Assembly: GCA_021234155.1 (NCBI GenBank)
Contig: JAJEKV010000291.1
Span: forward strand, 252,001 to 316,000
Origin: Isoetes taiwanensis
Taxonomy: Eukaryota > Streptophyta > Lycopodiopsida > Isoetales > Isoetaceae
Direction: 5' to 3'
DNA length: 64,000 nt
The translations under genes were made by a program, and so were the position numbers. Below are positions 11,478 to 25,211 of the stretch, piece after piece. The notes under the pieces are model-generated. The model did no database searches, was not told the DNA's origin, and saw nothing but the letters and a program-made list of their open reading frames with translations. How positions within the stretch are numbered: the first letter of the stretch is position 1; each line of letters starts with the position of its first letter.

Positions 11478-11600
11478 CACGTTAGCTCACTGGTTATATT
11501 GGTCAAAATAGTGTTATTAGGACTGAGATATTTTGATTCGAGCCCCCATATTTCATATTCTAAAGCCTTAGACGAAGCCATATAGAGGCTCGATGTTCCA
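11478..11600 (+). repeat. tRNA-derived SINE or tRNA relic
   Basis: GTTAGCTCACTGGTTA at 11481-11496 fits an A box and GATTCGAGCCC at 11535-11545 fits a B box, about 40 nt apart. No cloverleaf acceptor stem is evident, so a SINE head is likelier than a working tRNA gene. Confidence 0.5.
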
Positions 11601-11799
11601 TCAAAACTTTAGGCGAAAGTATATTTCATAGTTCAAAATCATAGGCGCCTCCAATCATAAATGACCATAAGTGAAATAAGAGGTGCCCAGAGGCTCCAAC
11701 ATATAGTCTGGGTCGTAGGATCGACAGATTCGTCGACTGTTGTAGTCCAGGGTGCACCTCGTTTAAATTTTTTGTCGAACGGAAGCGAAGGAGATTGGT

Positions 11800-11870
11800 A
11801 CCTCACACCATGCCTCAAGTTAAGCGTGCTTTGGCTGAAATAGAATTGTGATGGGTGACCTCCCGTTGTG
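11800..11870 (+). repeat. 5S rRNA-like relic
   Basis: AAGTTAAGCGTGCTT at 11817-11831 and GATGGGTGACCTCC about 20 nt further match the internal control region of plant 5S rRNA, with substitutions between. The 5' and 3' parts of 5S are not recognisable. It is either a 5S pseudogene or the head of a 5S-derived SINE. Confidence 0.65.
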
Positions 11871-14800
11871 CCAAGCAAGCTATCTTGTTGGGGGCATATG
11901 CATGCTACAAGTATCCATTTTTTGGGACCTACACTAGTTGCGTCAGGACTAGGTTTTTCTCTTTATCATGACTAATTTTAAAGTTTAAAATAAATGTCAA
12001 AAGCATGTTAATCTTCAAGCTTAAGATAAAGACAATACTATTGGAGGCCAAAATAAATGCACCCAATTTAACACTTAATAGTTATTGAAACATTTATACC
12101 AGTACCTTGTAATGGGTACTTTTTTAGGTCTATCTAGTAATAGAAAAAGAAGTTTGGCTAGTCTAAAGGCTAGTCTACTCTTGAAAATTAAGTATTTCGA
12201 AGAAGTGGTCTAGCATGGTGATGCTAGGATGATGACACTAAAAGTGTTGCCTCTGTTGATGCTGCTAGTATCTCACACATCCAAAGGGAAGACCCAATAC
12301 ATTACCAATACTTTTAGCATAGAATATTCTTTAGGGTCTATCATTTGATAGATGCAAAGTTATTGCAAATGTGTTTCTAGTACTAGAAACCTCATTGCAT
12401 ATAGCATATGCCAGCCTTTGTTGTTGTTTAGGCAATCTCAGTCTCCTTGTTCTTTTGGTTCTACTCCCTCTTTGCAAGCATCTAGTTAACAGTTCTATTT
12501 CTTTTCAATGGTAATAAAATCCAAAGTGAAACCATTTACGAAACTTTATTGTATTTTAAACAAATATATTGCGTATATTAGCTAGAATTGGTGATATAAA
12601 CAAAATAGGGGCAATTATTTGAATATTGTTGATGGTATAGATGCAAATGATAGGTGAGTAAGGGAAAAGTATTGAAAAAATTGCAACATATGTCATATAT
12701 TACATACTACGCATGTTGTTATATGGTGTGTTTGTCATGACATATGTCGCACGTGCTATGAAGATGTTGCATGTAATTATGTTACAAGTCCTCATATGGA
12801 GAAGTATGGAGGAGTGGTCCACTTAAATGGGTTTGAAAAATATGGCAAATTATATGTAGTTAGTTACACCTACGAGATTTCCAATCATCTAATATAAAGG
12901 GGCATAGGATAAAGGGAAAACCATTTTCTATACAAGAAATTTATCGCGACGAGAAAATCATTGTCTATACAACAAGGCCGCCACGAATATTTCTCTTTTT
13001 AAGAAAAATGTTCGTAGCAGCCAAGTCTCGAACACCTTCCTTTACTGACGTGCTTACGGATTGGGAATTTTGTCTATGTTCTATACTTTTTCAATCTTTT
13101 GTAAGTTATTCGCATTCTTTTGTTTTTCATACTTTCCATTATATATGTTTAAGAGGACTATTGCTGCTTGTTTAGAAACTCCTATCTTTCGCAAATGAAG
13201 GTACTTGTAGCATCACTTCCATTAAGGTTTGCAAAACATCTTATTATGTTTTTTAGGACGGGGAAAAGTCATAAATATTGGGGTCATTTAAATACTCGAT
13301 CTTGCTTGTATTGGTCTCTGAGAAGGAGGCCGCTGGAAGGAAGTTTCGTGGAGGTTCTTTGAAGAAGCGATGTCTGCAAAACAGAAGAATTTGGATTTAT
13401 TGCGTGTCATTTGGTTTCTACAGTCTGCAAAGCGGCTGGGGTTTTTGTATGTTGGATGGAGGCCGGATTTTGCTTGAAGTATGTCTAGATTTGAGTGATG
13501 GACAAAAATGACAGCAGAGGAACAAGATTTGGAGTAAAAATGCCTTATAAGATGCTATTAGGCTTATTTCCTTGAAGAAGGGTTTATCTCCGGGTCTGTG
13601 TCTCTCTTACCAAAGGTCTGCTCAACTGTGCTTGTGCGTTTGCTGTAGTTTCTAAAGCGAGAGCTTATGAAGCCAGTGGAGCATCTAATAGAAACATCTT
13701 TTGCGCTTGCCTTATTTCGAAATCTATTCCTCTTTTAGGTCATCCACGGCACTTGGGGCATCTAAATTAACCTGAAGGAGAAGTTGGCATAAGCAAGCAA
13801 CGTGATAATTCAATTCATATGCTTTGAACTGTTCATTCTCAAATCCAGACTTGTTTCCCAAAGTAAACCGGGGAGGTTTTGCTTGAATACATTATTTTCT
13901 AGAAAATAAAAAATAAAAAATGTGAGACTCAATTATATATGTGTAGAATATACAAGACTATCATTACGAATGACCTTTTATTTATTAACGACTGTTGAAT
14001 TTAAGAAGGGGTCGTGATGGAGAAAAGAATAGTAAAAGGCCGGTGCTTTGAAATAGCAAGGAAAAGGCTACGTTTAACTAAAAAAAAGGTTCAACAAGGT
14101 AAAGGAGGATGTGAGATATTTATATATCAACAAAGTTTACTTTTTACATCAATAATTTAGTCACAACTTTGGCATTTTCACATACTACCAGCTAATTGTT
14201 ATCAGCTACAATGGTCTCCACTGGACGATAAAAACAATTCTATTCTATTCTTTAAAATAACTCCCCTTTCCTTTTGAAATATTCTGGAGTTCTTTATATA
14301 TCAAAAAATAAATCTTATTCACAATTCCTTATGCTTGCTAAAATGTTTGAAGTGGCAACCCCGTGCAACATCACCTTGTCTTATTGTCCCTTAGGCCTCA
14401 ACAAATTGAAATATGATGCAAACAATAGAGTCAAGTGCAAGTGAAATTGGTAAGTGAAATTAGATTTATGGAATTTCATAGCTAAAAACATTCATTTTCC
14501 TATCCTTTTGTTCTTACCCTAAGCTCTTCATTTGTTAAACTGCTTCTTCATCACTACATGTGTAAAGTAGTGAAAGAACCATCATTTTACGAATGCAACA
14601 TTGATTTCAAGTGTGATTAATAAATAACGAGCGAGTTCACTTCATTGTCCATTAAAGAAGATGATCAACATCTTTGTGATTGAAACTTGGGATGCTCTAA
14701 GAAAATGGCTGATTAGACTAGCGTTATCCATAAAAGTTCTCATTCCATTTTGAAGTGGTTAAAAGAGTCCTCAAATTGCCTCATCTGCTAATCAAGAGAA

Positions 14801-15340
14801 TTCGTTCAATGAAGTTTCATTTTAGTCCCAGAAAATTATGCCTATTGTTATCTATTATTATTTCTATGCTAACCAAAATCTTCAGAGAGGCTTTAATTAA
14901 TGAATTTTCTCTTTTGTCTAGTGTAAGGTTATTGCTATTTTCAATGCATACTTTACATATATTGTGATATATATACTCGGACTTTGTAATACTATGAGTT
15001 CAATGTTTTGTATTAAATAAAAAAAGTGTAATTAATTCCCCCAATAAGAAAATGTAAAGTTCATACCTAAATTCTCCATCATATGGCAAAACTTTGCTCT
15101 TGGGTCGTGCATTAAGCAAGTCATAGAGCATGTATTTTGGAGACCATCCCATGGTACAACTACATATATCCTATTTCTTGCATAGTCTGAAGTCTGCATA
15201 AATGTCGAGTCAAATTAGAATTTATAATATGCTACCATGCACCAATGAGATAGAAGCTCAATACCTGATCCTTTTCTCTTTTCCCACTGTATAACATTAT
15301 AAACCTGCCGGCTTCTGGTGGAACCCTATTTTCAGTTCCT
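11871..15340. other. Gene-free AT-rich stretch
   Basis: No coding signal or known repeat is clear. At about 12930-13025 there is TACAAGAAATTTATCGCG followed by an inverted pair around CGAATATTTCTC...AAATGTTCG. It resembles 5757-5810 and may be an old CACTA-type fragment. Confidence 0.4.
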
Positions 15341-17311
15341 TTAATCGATAGATTTTGATTTACGATGTTTCAATCTACGAGTTGATAACACTAAAGCTTG
15401 TTCTTTATGATCCAACGGCGTGTCTAAGGAATGCTTATGATGATGTTTTTTATGAAATAGTCCATGTAAAAACCCTTTCGACTTTGCTTTTTTGAGATCT
15501 GATAAACCTTGGGAGCTCGAAGTTCCTTTTAGCCAATTAGAATCATCACCAACTGCCAAATACACGGTTTCCTTCTTCTTTCTATATGTTTCTTCTGAAG
15601 AACTAGAGTCTGTATCCAACCCATCGTCTGAATTCAGACTTTCAAGAAAACTATCTTGGGGAGTTTTTTCCAAACTGATTTCAGCACTTGATGTTGCAGC
15701 ATCTGTCAGGTCCGGCTCTACAATTGTGATGGCCACATGCAAATAACCGGACTTAGCATGCTGCAACTTGAACCACAAATCATGGCGCTTGCCTCCCCGT
15801 AGTTTTATGACGTCTAGTTCATAAGCACCCTACAAATAAGTATATCAGTAAAGCTTAATTATATCAAGTAGGAGGTGTTACACCTTAAGCATGCCCATAT
15901 ATCACCTTTTATATTTCAAATATTATAGACAACTCACAAGCTTCTCATCCTTGCTAAACATATCCCAATCACGGACTTTTAATGTCAGCTTGGCAGGACC
16001 AGACCAACTGCTAATTTTCATCCTAAAGACTTCATGCCAAACTGGGTTGAGAGTCTGCTTCTTGATAGTCGTGAAGAATTTTGAGGCGTCCATCTTCACC
16101 TTTACATAAGGATCAGAAAACCCTGGACAAAAAAAAAAGGGAGAATAAGCTCTCAAATTGAACAAGCATTATGTGAGATTGTGACCCACCTGATCTATCT
16201 TTTCCTTCTAATTCTTTAGCTTCTATTATCTCCACAATGGCAAATCCAACACATTCACCAAGGCCTGGGCCTGCACCATTAAGTAGAGAGTATGCTCAAA
16301 TTTATGACATTTCTATGAAAGGACAACATGTAGACAAGAGAACCTTACCTAAGCTCATCATATCTTTGTCTACATCTAGTTGATAAACTGCACCAAATAG
16401 TTGGATTAGATCTAGTACTAGAGGATTTGGTTCCACCAAGAATGTCGCCACTACAGCCTGAACTGCTTTGCTCTGTAAATTCCATCAACTGGTTTTCATG
16501 AGTGTCATGTTATAGTATATGCATATTTAGGAGTGATTTAGATACATACCAACCACGACGCGATCCCAGGCAATTCAGCAAAATCAACACTGCTCGACGA
16601 AAGTGGCCTGAAGCTGAACTGAAGAATCGGAGCAGTCTCAAAAGCCACAGACAACCTGCCAATATATGGATAATATGGTACAAATTGGAACCCTAATTTG
16701 AGCAACCCTTCTATTCTCAAGTTGGTAGCATGAAACTTGCCAGCAAACCCTAATCCAACTGCTGACTTCAGGCATGCTGCAAGCTCAAGATGCATGTCCT
16801 CTGATGCTACATATGAAACATCCAATTCTAGAACTACACTTTCTGTTTCTGAATCTCGGTTTGCAGTCACAGAATGAAAAATGAGAGGGTTGGACCCTAA
16901 AGAAAATGTATCTACTAGGAAACTACTAACAGCTTTTGGCTTGTAGTAGGCCAGATTAACATCTATAAGATGCGTTAATTGCCCAACGAGATAACGCTCC
17001 AAAAAGACAGGCCACATTTCTTGAGCAACTACATTGAGCCATGTTAGAGTTTCCTTATCTGAATTCTTTATTCGCTGAATCTTTTCATGCTCCATCTTCT
17101 CTCCAATCTGGGCCTTGAGACGACGTTTCTGAATGAGATCTACTTTGCGAATATAAGCGATTGCAATAACCAACGTAATAGGAAAATTACACTTTGCAAA
17201 TCCAGACCACCAAACAAGTCCCAATACGATGAGCATATGCGGAAACAAGGGCCACCTTACAAACTTCTGCAATTTTCTCATTAATGTTTTCCGCTTTCGC
17301 TCTCTGGCCAT
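15341..17311 (-). CDS. SMP- and C2-domain membrane-contact protein, 5 exons
   Basis: Exons on the minus strand are 17311-16550, 16472-16349, 16270-16190, 16122-15938 and 15829-15341. All have GT-AG borders and joining phases, giving about 547 residues. The N-terminus has a basic segment, then a hydrophobic anchor (residues ~21-55). An SMP lipid-transfer domain follows, with a typical start (WLNVVAQEMWPVFLERYL) and end. One C2 domain comes next (GFAIVEIIEAKEL, then FSDPYVKVKMD, TLNPVWHEVF, LKVRDWDMFSKDE). The C-terminus is a Ser/Lys/His-rich tail. This is the layout of plant synaptotagmin/extended-synaptotagmin-like proteins (At1g53590/NTMC2T6 type), which tether ER to other membranes and move lipids. 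The C2 retains Asp residues in the Ca-binding loops. It appears intact and is the best-preserved host gene here. Confidence 0.9.
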
Positions 17312-19500
17312 AGCTTCTTTTTATAATGGTTTAGTTAGTGCATTGTGTTGGATTGAAAAGAAAATGCAACTCATGGACATCAGTATGCGCTTCTAGATCT
17401 CATCTTCCCTCGTCAAGTGTCTTTGCAAAATTGTCACATTCTCCACGCCATCCTGGCATTAGCCGTTGTCATATTAGGAACAAGTTGTCGCAGCCTCTGA
17501 AAATAATGCTTTGAACTTAAAGAAAAAACAGGGGAGAAAATAGAACCAACTAGCGAGGAAGATCTGAATGTTTTGAAGACGTATTGGATTTTTGCCCGAT
17601 CTTCTTGCTCCGGTAGCCTTGGTTTTAATTGATTGAGGTTTAGGATTTTATGTTATGTTAAGCCATGTAGATATAGGCAATAGTATTACGTGGAATGAGA
17701 TTTTATGTTCATGTATTTGTCAAAATGTATATTAAGTTGCACATATCATTATTTTCGAGCATGTAATTCGTAAAAATCTAGCTTTGCTGTTGCCTTGCCT
17801 GTGTCTAGAATGGTAGATAGGCGGCCGTTTTTTCTTTCCGGCACAATTACACACTGTTTCTGTTTCTTGTTTGTAATAGTAGATTCATAATTGTCTGTTT
17901 CGTTGCTTGCATTCGTGGCTAAAGTGAGGCCTCTGACAGGCCGCTGTGGCCTGGAGGTTTGAATCCAATAGCCCTCTTAATAGCAGGTCGCTCCATGCTC
18001 AAGTTCTGCAAAAATGCAATATGCATCGTCATAACTCGAAATGAGACAAGCTATAACTTAAATCCAAATAATCTTCAGACATCTCCCTCACAAAGACCAA
18101 TTGGTCTCCGCGGACGATAAAAATACCTTCCTTCCTTCCTTCCCTCACAAAGCATTGATCTTCTCATTGTATTGTTGGACTGTATGGCCGAGAGACCCTT
18201 TCTCTTGACCGTTTCTGTACTATTGAGTGGCAACTTCTCCTCTCTATCCACTAGAAACCAGCATCTCAATTTCATCTACATAAATCTGTACCGTTGATCA
18301 TACTAAACAGCAGCATGTGCAAGCATATCACCATATCTGGAACTGTATGCAGTTGTACTATGCAGTTGTACTGGGCCCTCAACTTTTGTTGTTTTCATCA
18401 TATATCATGGTTCTTTAAAGGCAGGAATTCGTAGAAGCTGGTAGTAGACGTGATTTTTTTCCTTTACCAGAATTTCAATTTAAATCATGTATTGGTTTCA
18501 ATGGCCAGTTTTACCAAGTAAGAACAACCAATTTGCTAAACTATGTAATGACAGGAAAACACAAGAGGTTCGAACCGGCAATTGTACTAAAATTCTCTGG
18601 AAATAATTTAAGTAGCTTCTGCTTGATAGGGTTCGTGCACACCCGATTAGTTAGTCGAGTTCAATTGCCTCCAGGCATGGGATGTAAGGCCCCTCTGAAC
18701 CTCTGATGGAATAGCATTCCCCTGTGCCATCTATGATCCTTTACTTCCTACCAAGTCCTAAAGGGCATAATTAACTTCAGTTAGCGTCCTCCTTCTCTGT
18801 GCCTCCTTCCCTTGCATTCCCGCTTAAACAATTCGAGCACAATATGGTGCATTAGCAAACCTGCTTGTCATAAGCACCAAAAATTCATGCAGATGTGGAT
18901 GTTCTTAGCAGTCCTAACAATTGTTTGCTTTGTTTCATAAGTTGTCTAAAATATTATGATTCTTCATACAGTCGTGCCTTTGATACAAAGTGATGAGAGT
19001 TTTCTACGGAAATTTATAACCTGTAAATAGACAAGAAAGCACTTACGGTCGAACTCCAGCAAGGTTTCCATTTAAACCAGAATAAAGACCCTTAAGAAAT
19101 AATCCTTCCACCCAACTGAGCTGCCTGGAAAAACCTACATATGCGTAACGCGATATCGTCCATAAGCATAATGAGAAATCCTCAAACAAGTATCTTAAAA
19201 ATAAAAGTTACTATGAGAAAGAATTAGATAGTTAGGCATTACCCACCAAACAAAATACGAAGAAAGTGAGCGGACAAGACTGCAGAGGTTACGGCAGGCT
19301 GAGGGTCCCCTACAGGACTCGTGCACTTTTTGAAGTTGGAAGTGACAAGACTTTCTTGAAAGGACACGAGCAACTAATTTTCAACAGCATTTAGCTAAAT
19401 CACACTAAGCCGAAACTGAGTAAATAATTTCAAACAAACAAATAAATAACGCCAAATGGATAGTTAGCTGTTCCAAAAAGGAAGTGTTGATTCTAGTGCA
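17312..19500. other. Gene-free; SINE-like trace near 17930
   Basis: No gene is supported. At about 17925-17970 GTGGCTAAAGTGAGG and GGAGGTTTGAATCC stand as an A-box-like and B-box-like pair, a weak tRNA-derived SINE signal. The 5' side probably holds the promoter of the minus-strand SMP/C2 gene. Confidence 0.35.
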
Positions 19501-19514
19501 TCTGTACTCCTTGG

Positions 19515-19725
19515 GAAGCTTAATCAATAGTTTAGAGGATCCCTATGCAGAGGTATTCTATTATACTGAGCATATGCACAGCCCTAAATATGACAAATAT
19601 ATTCTGATGCAATTGCCTGGAATTGAGGAGCTGCCAACCTATAATACTCCGTCTAGCCACTAGTTTAGAGGATGCCTATGCAGAGGTACCCTATTATACT
19701 GAGTATAAGCACAGACCAGATAATC
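19515..19725. repeat. Short direct repeat pair
   Basis: TAGTTTAGAGGATCCCTATG at about 19528 recurs near 19660, each copy continuing for about 55 bp through CTATTATACTGAG. This is a local duplication with no coding content. Confidence 0.7.
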
Positions 19726-20369
19726 CAAGAAAAGATGGGAGGCTTACAAAGCAATATGCAGCGTCATTACTTCAAAAACGAACCAAGAATTGAACTTGTG
19801 CCAGCACATATACGCTCTTTATCAGTTTGCAACCTTATGTGCTGATAATAATTGATTACGGTAAGCCTTGGTTCTGCAACACATCAGCAGCAAGGTATGT
19901 AGATCAAAATGTGGATTGACTGCCGTTGTTGCCCACTTCAAATTCTCACTAGAGCACTATATTGTACAATGTGTCAGTGCCCAACATCATAGCAAAGGGG
20001 AACGTTTTGGTCCTTCAAATTCCAATAATTAATGTAAAAGAGTCATAGCCATATGCTGGTATTGAGTTCAAATCGTTCCTTCTTATTTGACACATTGAAG
20101 ACAGCCGTCAACTTAAGAGACAGACAGACTGGCATCCTATGTGTTGACAAATTAAAAGCCATAGACTGCATGCATGCAGAGGTTTTTACTAAAGAATGCA
20201 TTGCACATGCCTTTGCAGCTAGAACTGACGCCACCACATCTAAACATCAATTTGCACAGATTACAGACAAAACTCGGGCAAATAGACGTGTTAGTCCATG
20301 CCAAAGTGAGAACCCAAAATGCAAATGGCATGGCAAGGTAAATCACGTTTCAAATGCCGTCATTATTCT

Positions 20370-20830
20370 GTGATGCCCGGAACTATGATCTTGAATTACT
20401 GCTGGGTAAAGTTACAATAAATAGGAGCTACAAAAACCCTGATTTACCTTTGTGGAGCATCTACGATCCATACCTTTGTGAAGCATTTGCTGATCTAACC
20501 TAGGTGACGGTCCAGAACGGCCATTGAATTTTAAGAACAGTCTATTCTAGATCGTGGTCGAATGGCTTACGCCACATCCAACTCAAATTATCCTGTGATG
20601 GCGGGAACAATGATCTTGAATATGATCTTAATTAAGGCTGAACTAGAGTTACGATAAATAGGAGCTAAGAAAACCCTGATTTACCTTTGTGAGCATCATA
20701 AGGCGACGATCCATACCTTTGTGGAGCATCTTCTGCTCTAACCTAGGCGACGGTCCAAAACGGCCATCGAATTTTGAAGACCGTCTATTAGGCTACTGTA
20801 GATCATACGATTAAATGGCACCAGCTCAGA
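20370..20830. repeat. Tandem duplication of ~210-bp unit
   Basis: Both copies contain ATAAATAGGAGCTA, AAACCCTGATTTACCTTTGTG and ACCTAGGNGACGGTCCA. The copies start near 20372 and 20597. The overlapping short frames around 20043-20373 have no recognisable product. From 20831 to 22140 I see nothing supportable. Confidence 0.7.
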
Positions 20831-22149
20831 TTCTTTGACACGTGGATAGGCGGCTTTGAGCTAAGGCTAGGGTTCACATGCAACCATCACCGGAGAGGGG
20901 CCCTGTTTGCCCTGTGTTGACAGTGATGGTCCATGTAAAGGTGAGCCTTTTTGCACGACGGGGATGGCGCCTTCATTGCATGTAAACCGGCTCTAAGGGG
21001 CCACTTGTTGTCAGGCGTTGTGTTAATCACCTCGCACCCACATACACAAAACTGGCAAGAGGCTCAAAATAATACACCTCACATCCACGTATACAAAATT
21101 ACCAAGAGGCACAACAGAAGGTTTTGAGCCTTAAGCACAATATTCTCCTTTGAATAGCTATTGCTTAGGCCCTTTTTCCACGACCCTTCGGTCGTAAAAT
21201 TATTGAACTGTGGTTGGGCCACATCATCATATAAGACACCATGGCTTTTTCATAGTAACTTTTAGGACATGTCTCATTCCAAGTCCATACAAACATGGTG
21301 TCACATTTTCTTCCGGGAGAAAACCCCCGCCACAAAATGCGACAACCAAACATGGTCAATCTCAGGGCTTTCTGACCGCAATTTTAGGATGTCTTAGAAA
21401 AGGTATGCCACGAGCTGTATTGTGATGTTTATCACCGGATTTGTGCCACTGTCATCAAGAAATTGGAGACACCCTAAGATTGCAGTTTGGCACAAAGGAC
21501 AACTCTGTTGCGCCCCAAGAATGCAAACAAGATCACATATGGATTGGCTTAGCCAGATTTGAGCGGGTAACAGAACAAAAGGGCCGAAGTCTGGTGGCAG
21601 CATATTATCACAGAACGGCCCGCCCAGGTCAGCTGCTGGAAGCGGAACTCTAATGAGAGATTTTACACTCTCAAACAGAAAGCAAGATCGAGAAAGTATT
21701 CTTAATTCTTACTTGATTATATTCTTGACCACGCCAAGGAATTGCAGCATGGAAATCGAGATAAGCTTTTTATACCAATGCCTTGAAAATTTGATTCAAG
21801 TTCTGAGCTCTGCTGCACATAAAAAAACTGAAGAAGCTCTTACCCAAGCTGATGAAGATGACCAGTGTGTCATTGATTCAAAAGACCGCGGTTCTGCTTC
21901 AAAATCCAATGGGAAGGCAGACACGAAATTGTAAAAGAAGTAGAATGTGGAAAACCTAGATTGTAAGACACGTCTCATATTCATATGACATGTCTTATAT
22001 TTGAGCAATGGAAAAGTGATTTCTTTAGGACATGTCTTATGTATGACATGGAGCTTAAAACAGTGCCTTATAAAAATGTGACAGCCATAAAATATGAATG
22101 TTGTGGAAAAAGGACCTTAGACAACCTTAAATGGTGGATGATACACTTT

Positions 22150-22380
22150 GAAACAATCATCCTTTGTTCTAAGTCAAATCCTGAAAATATGGGCCATTTC
22201 ATTAGTTTTGGTTTCTCGTATATTTCTTTTAAATCAAATCCTTAAGATATGTGGCATTTCATCAGTTTTGATTTCCCATATATTTCTTGGCATTTCATCA
22301 GTTTTGATTCAAATCCTTAAGGTATGTGACATTTCATCAGTTTTGATTTCCCAGATATTTCTTCTTGTTTCTACTGTCAT
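22150..22380. repeat. Imperfect ~60-bp tandem repeat
   Basis: Three to four units are built on CATTTCATCAGTTTTGATTTC, followed by ATATTTCTT and AAATCCTTAAG. It is a decayed minisatellite. The hydrophobic frame across it is a by-product. Confidence 0.75.
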
Positions 22381-22778
22381 AAAGTATCACGCACAAAATT
22401 ATAATGGCATTAAGAAGCCGATTTTACCAAGCTTTCCTTCTTGAATGCCTATTTGAGGTAATAAGCATGAATCTTAACAAGGGGTAGCTTGTGCAGTGGC
22501 TTTATAAGCAACAATTCAGCCTATTAGTTCTTTTAATATAGAAATTATAGCGAGGTATTGCATTGTTTCATTCAGAACATTTCATTCAGAACAGTGAGAG
22601 GCAAGGATGATCCCGTAACTATGGCAGGCTATTGTCCTTTGCTTGAAGATGAGATCCCTTGCTATTTTCTGACTAGAAACATGTGTAAATATTGGATGAT
22701 GATGATTGATAATATATTGTAAAAGTAATCTGTTATTTCGAAAGCAAAACACTAAATTTTATGTTCTTCATTTGACAG

Positions 22779-22909
22779 TTTTGGGACAAAGCAGTGGAGC
22801 CCTCCTCATTCTCAGTTATGTTGAAGCACCTAGAACAATCATGGCCTGTAGATCCCAAGGGTTCATTCCACCAATTGTTACCAGAAGAGTACCTTTTAGT
22901 TAGGAAAAT
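22779..22909 (+). other. Orphan exon-like frame, unknown gene
   Basis: A 44-codon open stretch (FWDKAVEPSSFSVMLKH ... PEEYLLVRKI) is preceded by a CATTTGACAG acceptor and followed by a GTAAGC donor. Its composition looks like real protein. I cannot name the family and found no neighbouring exons, so it may be a captured or stranded exon. Confidence 0.35.
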
Positions 22910-25200
22910 TGTAAGCATAAATGTTTAAAATACAATCTTTCTTCCATTATGGTTGATTGTTAGAAGTTGTAGTCTACTTGGGATCTAGATTAATTGGCTA
23001 TGCAGCATTGTTTGCCATTTCCACTTATGACTATGAATTCCCTCCACTTGGCTTGCTCAACTAAATTCTATAAGTGTAGACCATCATCAAACTTCTTTCT
23101 TTCATTTTGATTGACAATTCTTGTCTCTTGAATGCAATTAAAATCCATGAGGCCAGATTAAGCTGAAAACTTCTTTCATATACAGTTTAAGCTTTTGTTA
23201 CTTGTCAATTCTTCTGTCCTAGGGGCATATCTCGTAGTGGCATGTCGAATGTTGTCATTAGGAATAAATGTTTTCTTGTTCTACAATAATTAGCTTCAAA
23301 CCAAGCCATGCGAGCAGCAGGGTAGCCACGACCAGTTTTTGTAGTGTGCGTTGTTTGCATGTGATCATTTTCAAATGTAGGCTCTTCAGCCTAAGCTTAT
23401 ATGTGTCTGCAGCCCAGTGGGTAAGGTCTTCAACTATGTTCCTGATGAATTTATTCCTCTCATCTGGCTCTATTGGCAAAATATGGCAGGAAAGTTGTGT
23501 CTAGCCATCTCGTTTCATTTTTATTTCCCTTTCATGTCTTTTCAGTATTAGCAATAGCCAGGAGAAACCTCGACCTCCCCCAATCGACTTGTTTCTTTAT
23601 TCCTTTACAAGTGCTTTGCTACTGTGGGAATTCCATTTGATTCCAACTTTGTCCTTCTTATGGTGGGACATTCCTAATGGTGGGACTACCTAACTATTTC
23701 TTATGCATGATATTTGATACAGTGATTGAAGTATTATCCTTGTATGCTTTCTGCCCATGTTTGTGGATGAGCTCAAAGATACTCCATGTGTTGTCAAAGC
23801 AGTTTTTCCCCTCACTGGCATTTGCTCGAACAATCTGCTCAAGTTGGTTTTCTTTAATCGGAAGTGACGTAGGAATATCCTGCATGGGGCCTTCTAACAA
23901 CCTTTTATTTATTATCCAAATTTTTATTGGGGCGACATGGGCAATATTGTGTATGCCATGGCTTACGGTCTACTTCGATGACTCCCCAAGTTTTAGATGG
24001 GACTTAGGATGCCACAGCTATTGCTAGTATTCAACAAAGTTCGCCTTATCTATGGTAATCTCTACTATTTTTTGAGTTTCACTCGAAGAAGCGGTGGAAT
24101 TACGTTGCATCAGCTCTCCCTTCATATAGCTTCTGATCATGTGTTTTGCTTGTGTGTCCTTCAAGGTTCTGGAATCCAACAACTCCAACAATAACCGATC
24201 TCCTAACTTAAGATGGTGCTCTCTTTTAAAATCAGCCCATCCAGTGCAAAAGTTTACATCCCATATCTAGCCTAATGCATGCATACATCCATCAGAGCAG
24301 TAAAAGATGACATAATCACCATCTTGAAAACCTATGAAGTGCTCCAAGACAAATTTAACAATGTATTCCATAAAGTATAGAAGTGTTAGAAATGTCAAAA
24401 TCTTCTACACCATAAACTGTTTTTGGGGCTTCCAAAAGCTTTTAACTTGAGTGCTACTATTGTAATGGTAGATACTAACAGTACATTTAAAAACACCCAC
24501 AAAATATCAGGCTAAAATGTTTCTGGTTTTTTTTATAGTGATTCTATGTTAAAAATACTCCCTAATTCTTTTCTCCTAATTTCTTTCTCCATCTATAATT
24601 TTGAGCTCGAAAATGCTTAGAAATTATTTTTAAGCTTTATTTTTGCAGAAATGTGATGCATACCTGGGGTTTCGAGAATATTTCGCTTCTTTTTTGCAGG
24701 CGGAGGAGGGGCTGCCAGAAAGCAGTTTGTGCTGCAATAGCAATGGGCTGAGCTTATGGAGCTGCAATTTGTGTTAACAATCTGGCTTCTCGCATTTGGG
24801 CCTCACTTAGAGTGGATCCCCATTAGGGTCCAGCCCAGTTTTCCACGTCAGCAATTGGGATATCAGGTCCTGGTTTCTTTACTGTTTGCGTTCCGGCTTC
24901 TCCTTTCCCGCTCAAAATTTCCTGCTGCCGAAACAAATTCATGGATATGCAACGAATTCTTCTACTAGCACTGCTGCTCCAAGTTATGAAGATAGCATTG
25001 AAGGTCTTAGATGATATTGATGCCCTTTTGGATGATGAAGAAGATTACCATGTTCAAAATACGAGTTTCTTTCGCTTTCTGATATTGAAAATGATGAAGA
25101 ACAATAAAAGAGAATGCCAGCCATATTATTCTTATCAATGTTGTCAGAAGAATTGCATCACTTTCACAGTTGTATATTTTCAATTTGCAAACTATAAGTT
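22910..25200. other. No supported gene
   Basis: Several short frames exist on both strands (for example minus 23258-23900 and plus 23677-24027), but none shows a domain, consistent splice sites or homologue that I recognise. A minus-strand stretch near 24020-24190 (ELLDSRTLKDTQAKHMIRSY) reads like coding sequence of unknown origin. Confidence 0.35.
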
Positions 25201-25211
25201 AATGTACGATG

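Noticed and set aside
23335-23346. TTTGTAGTG, a possible second CACTA end
   Set aside because: It lies on the wrong side of 25493 for the transposase it would have to bound, and no subterminal TGTGTCA repeats are near it.
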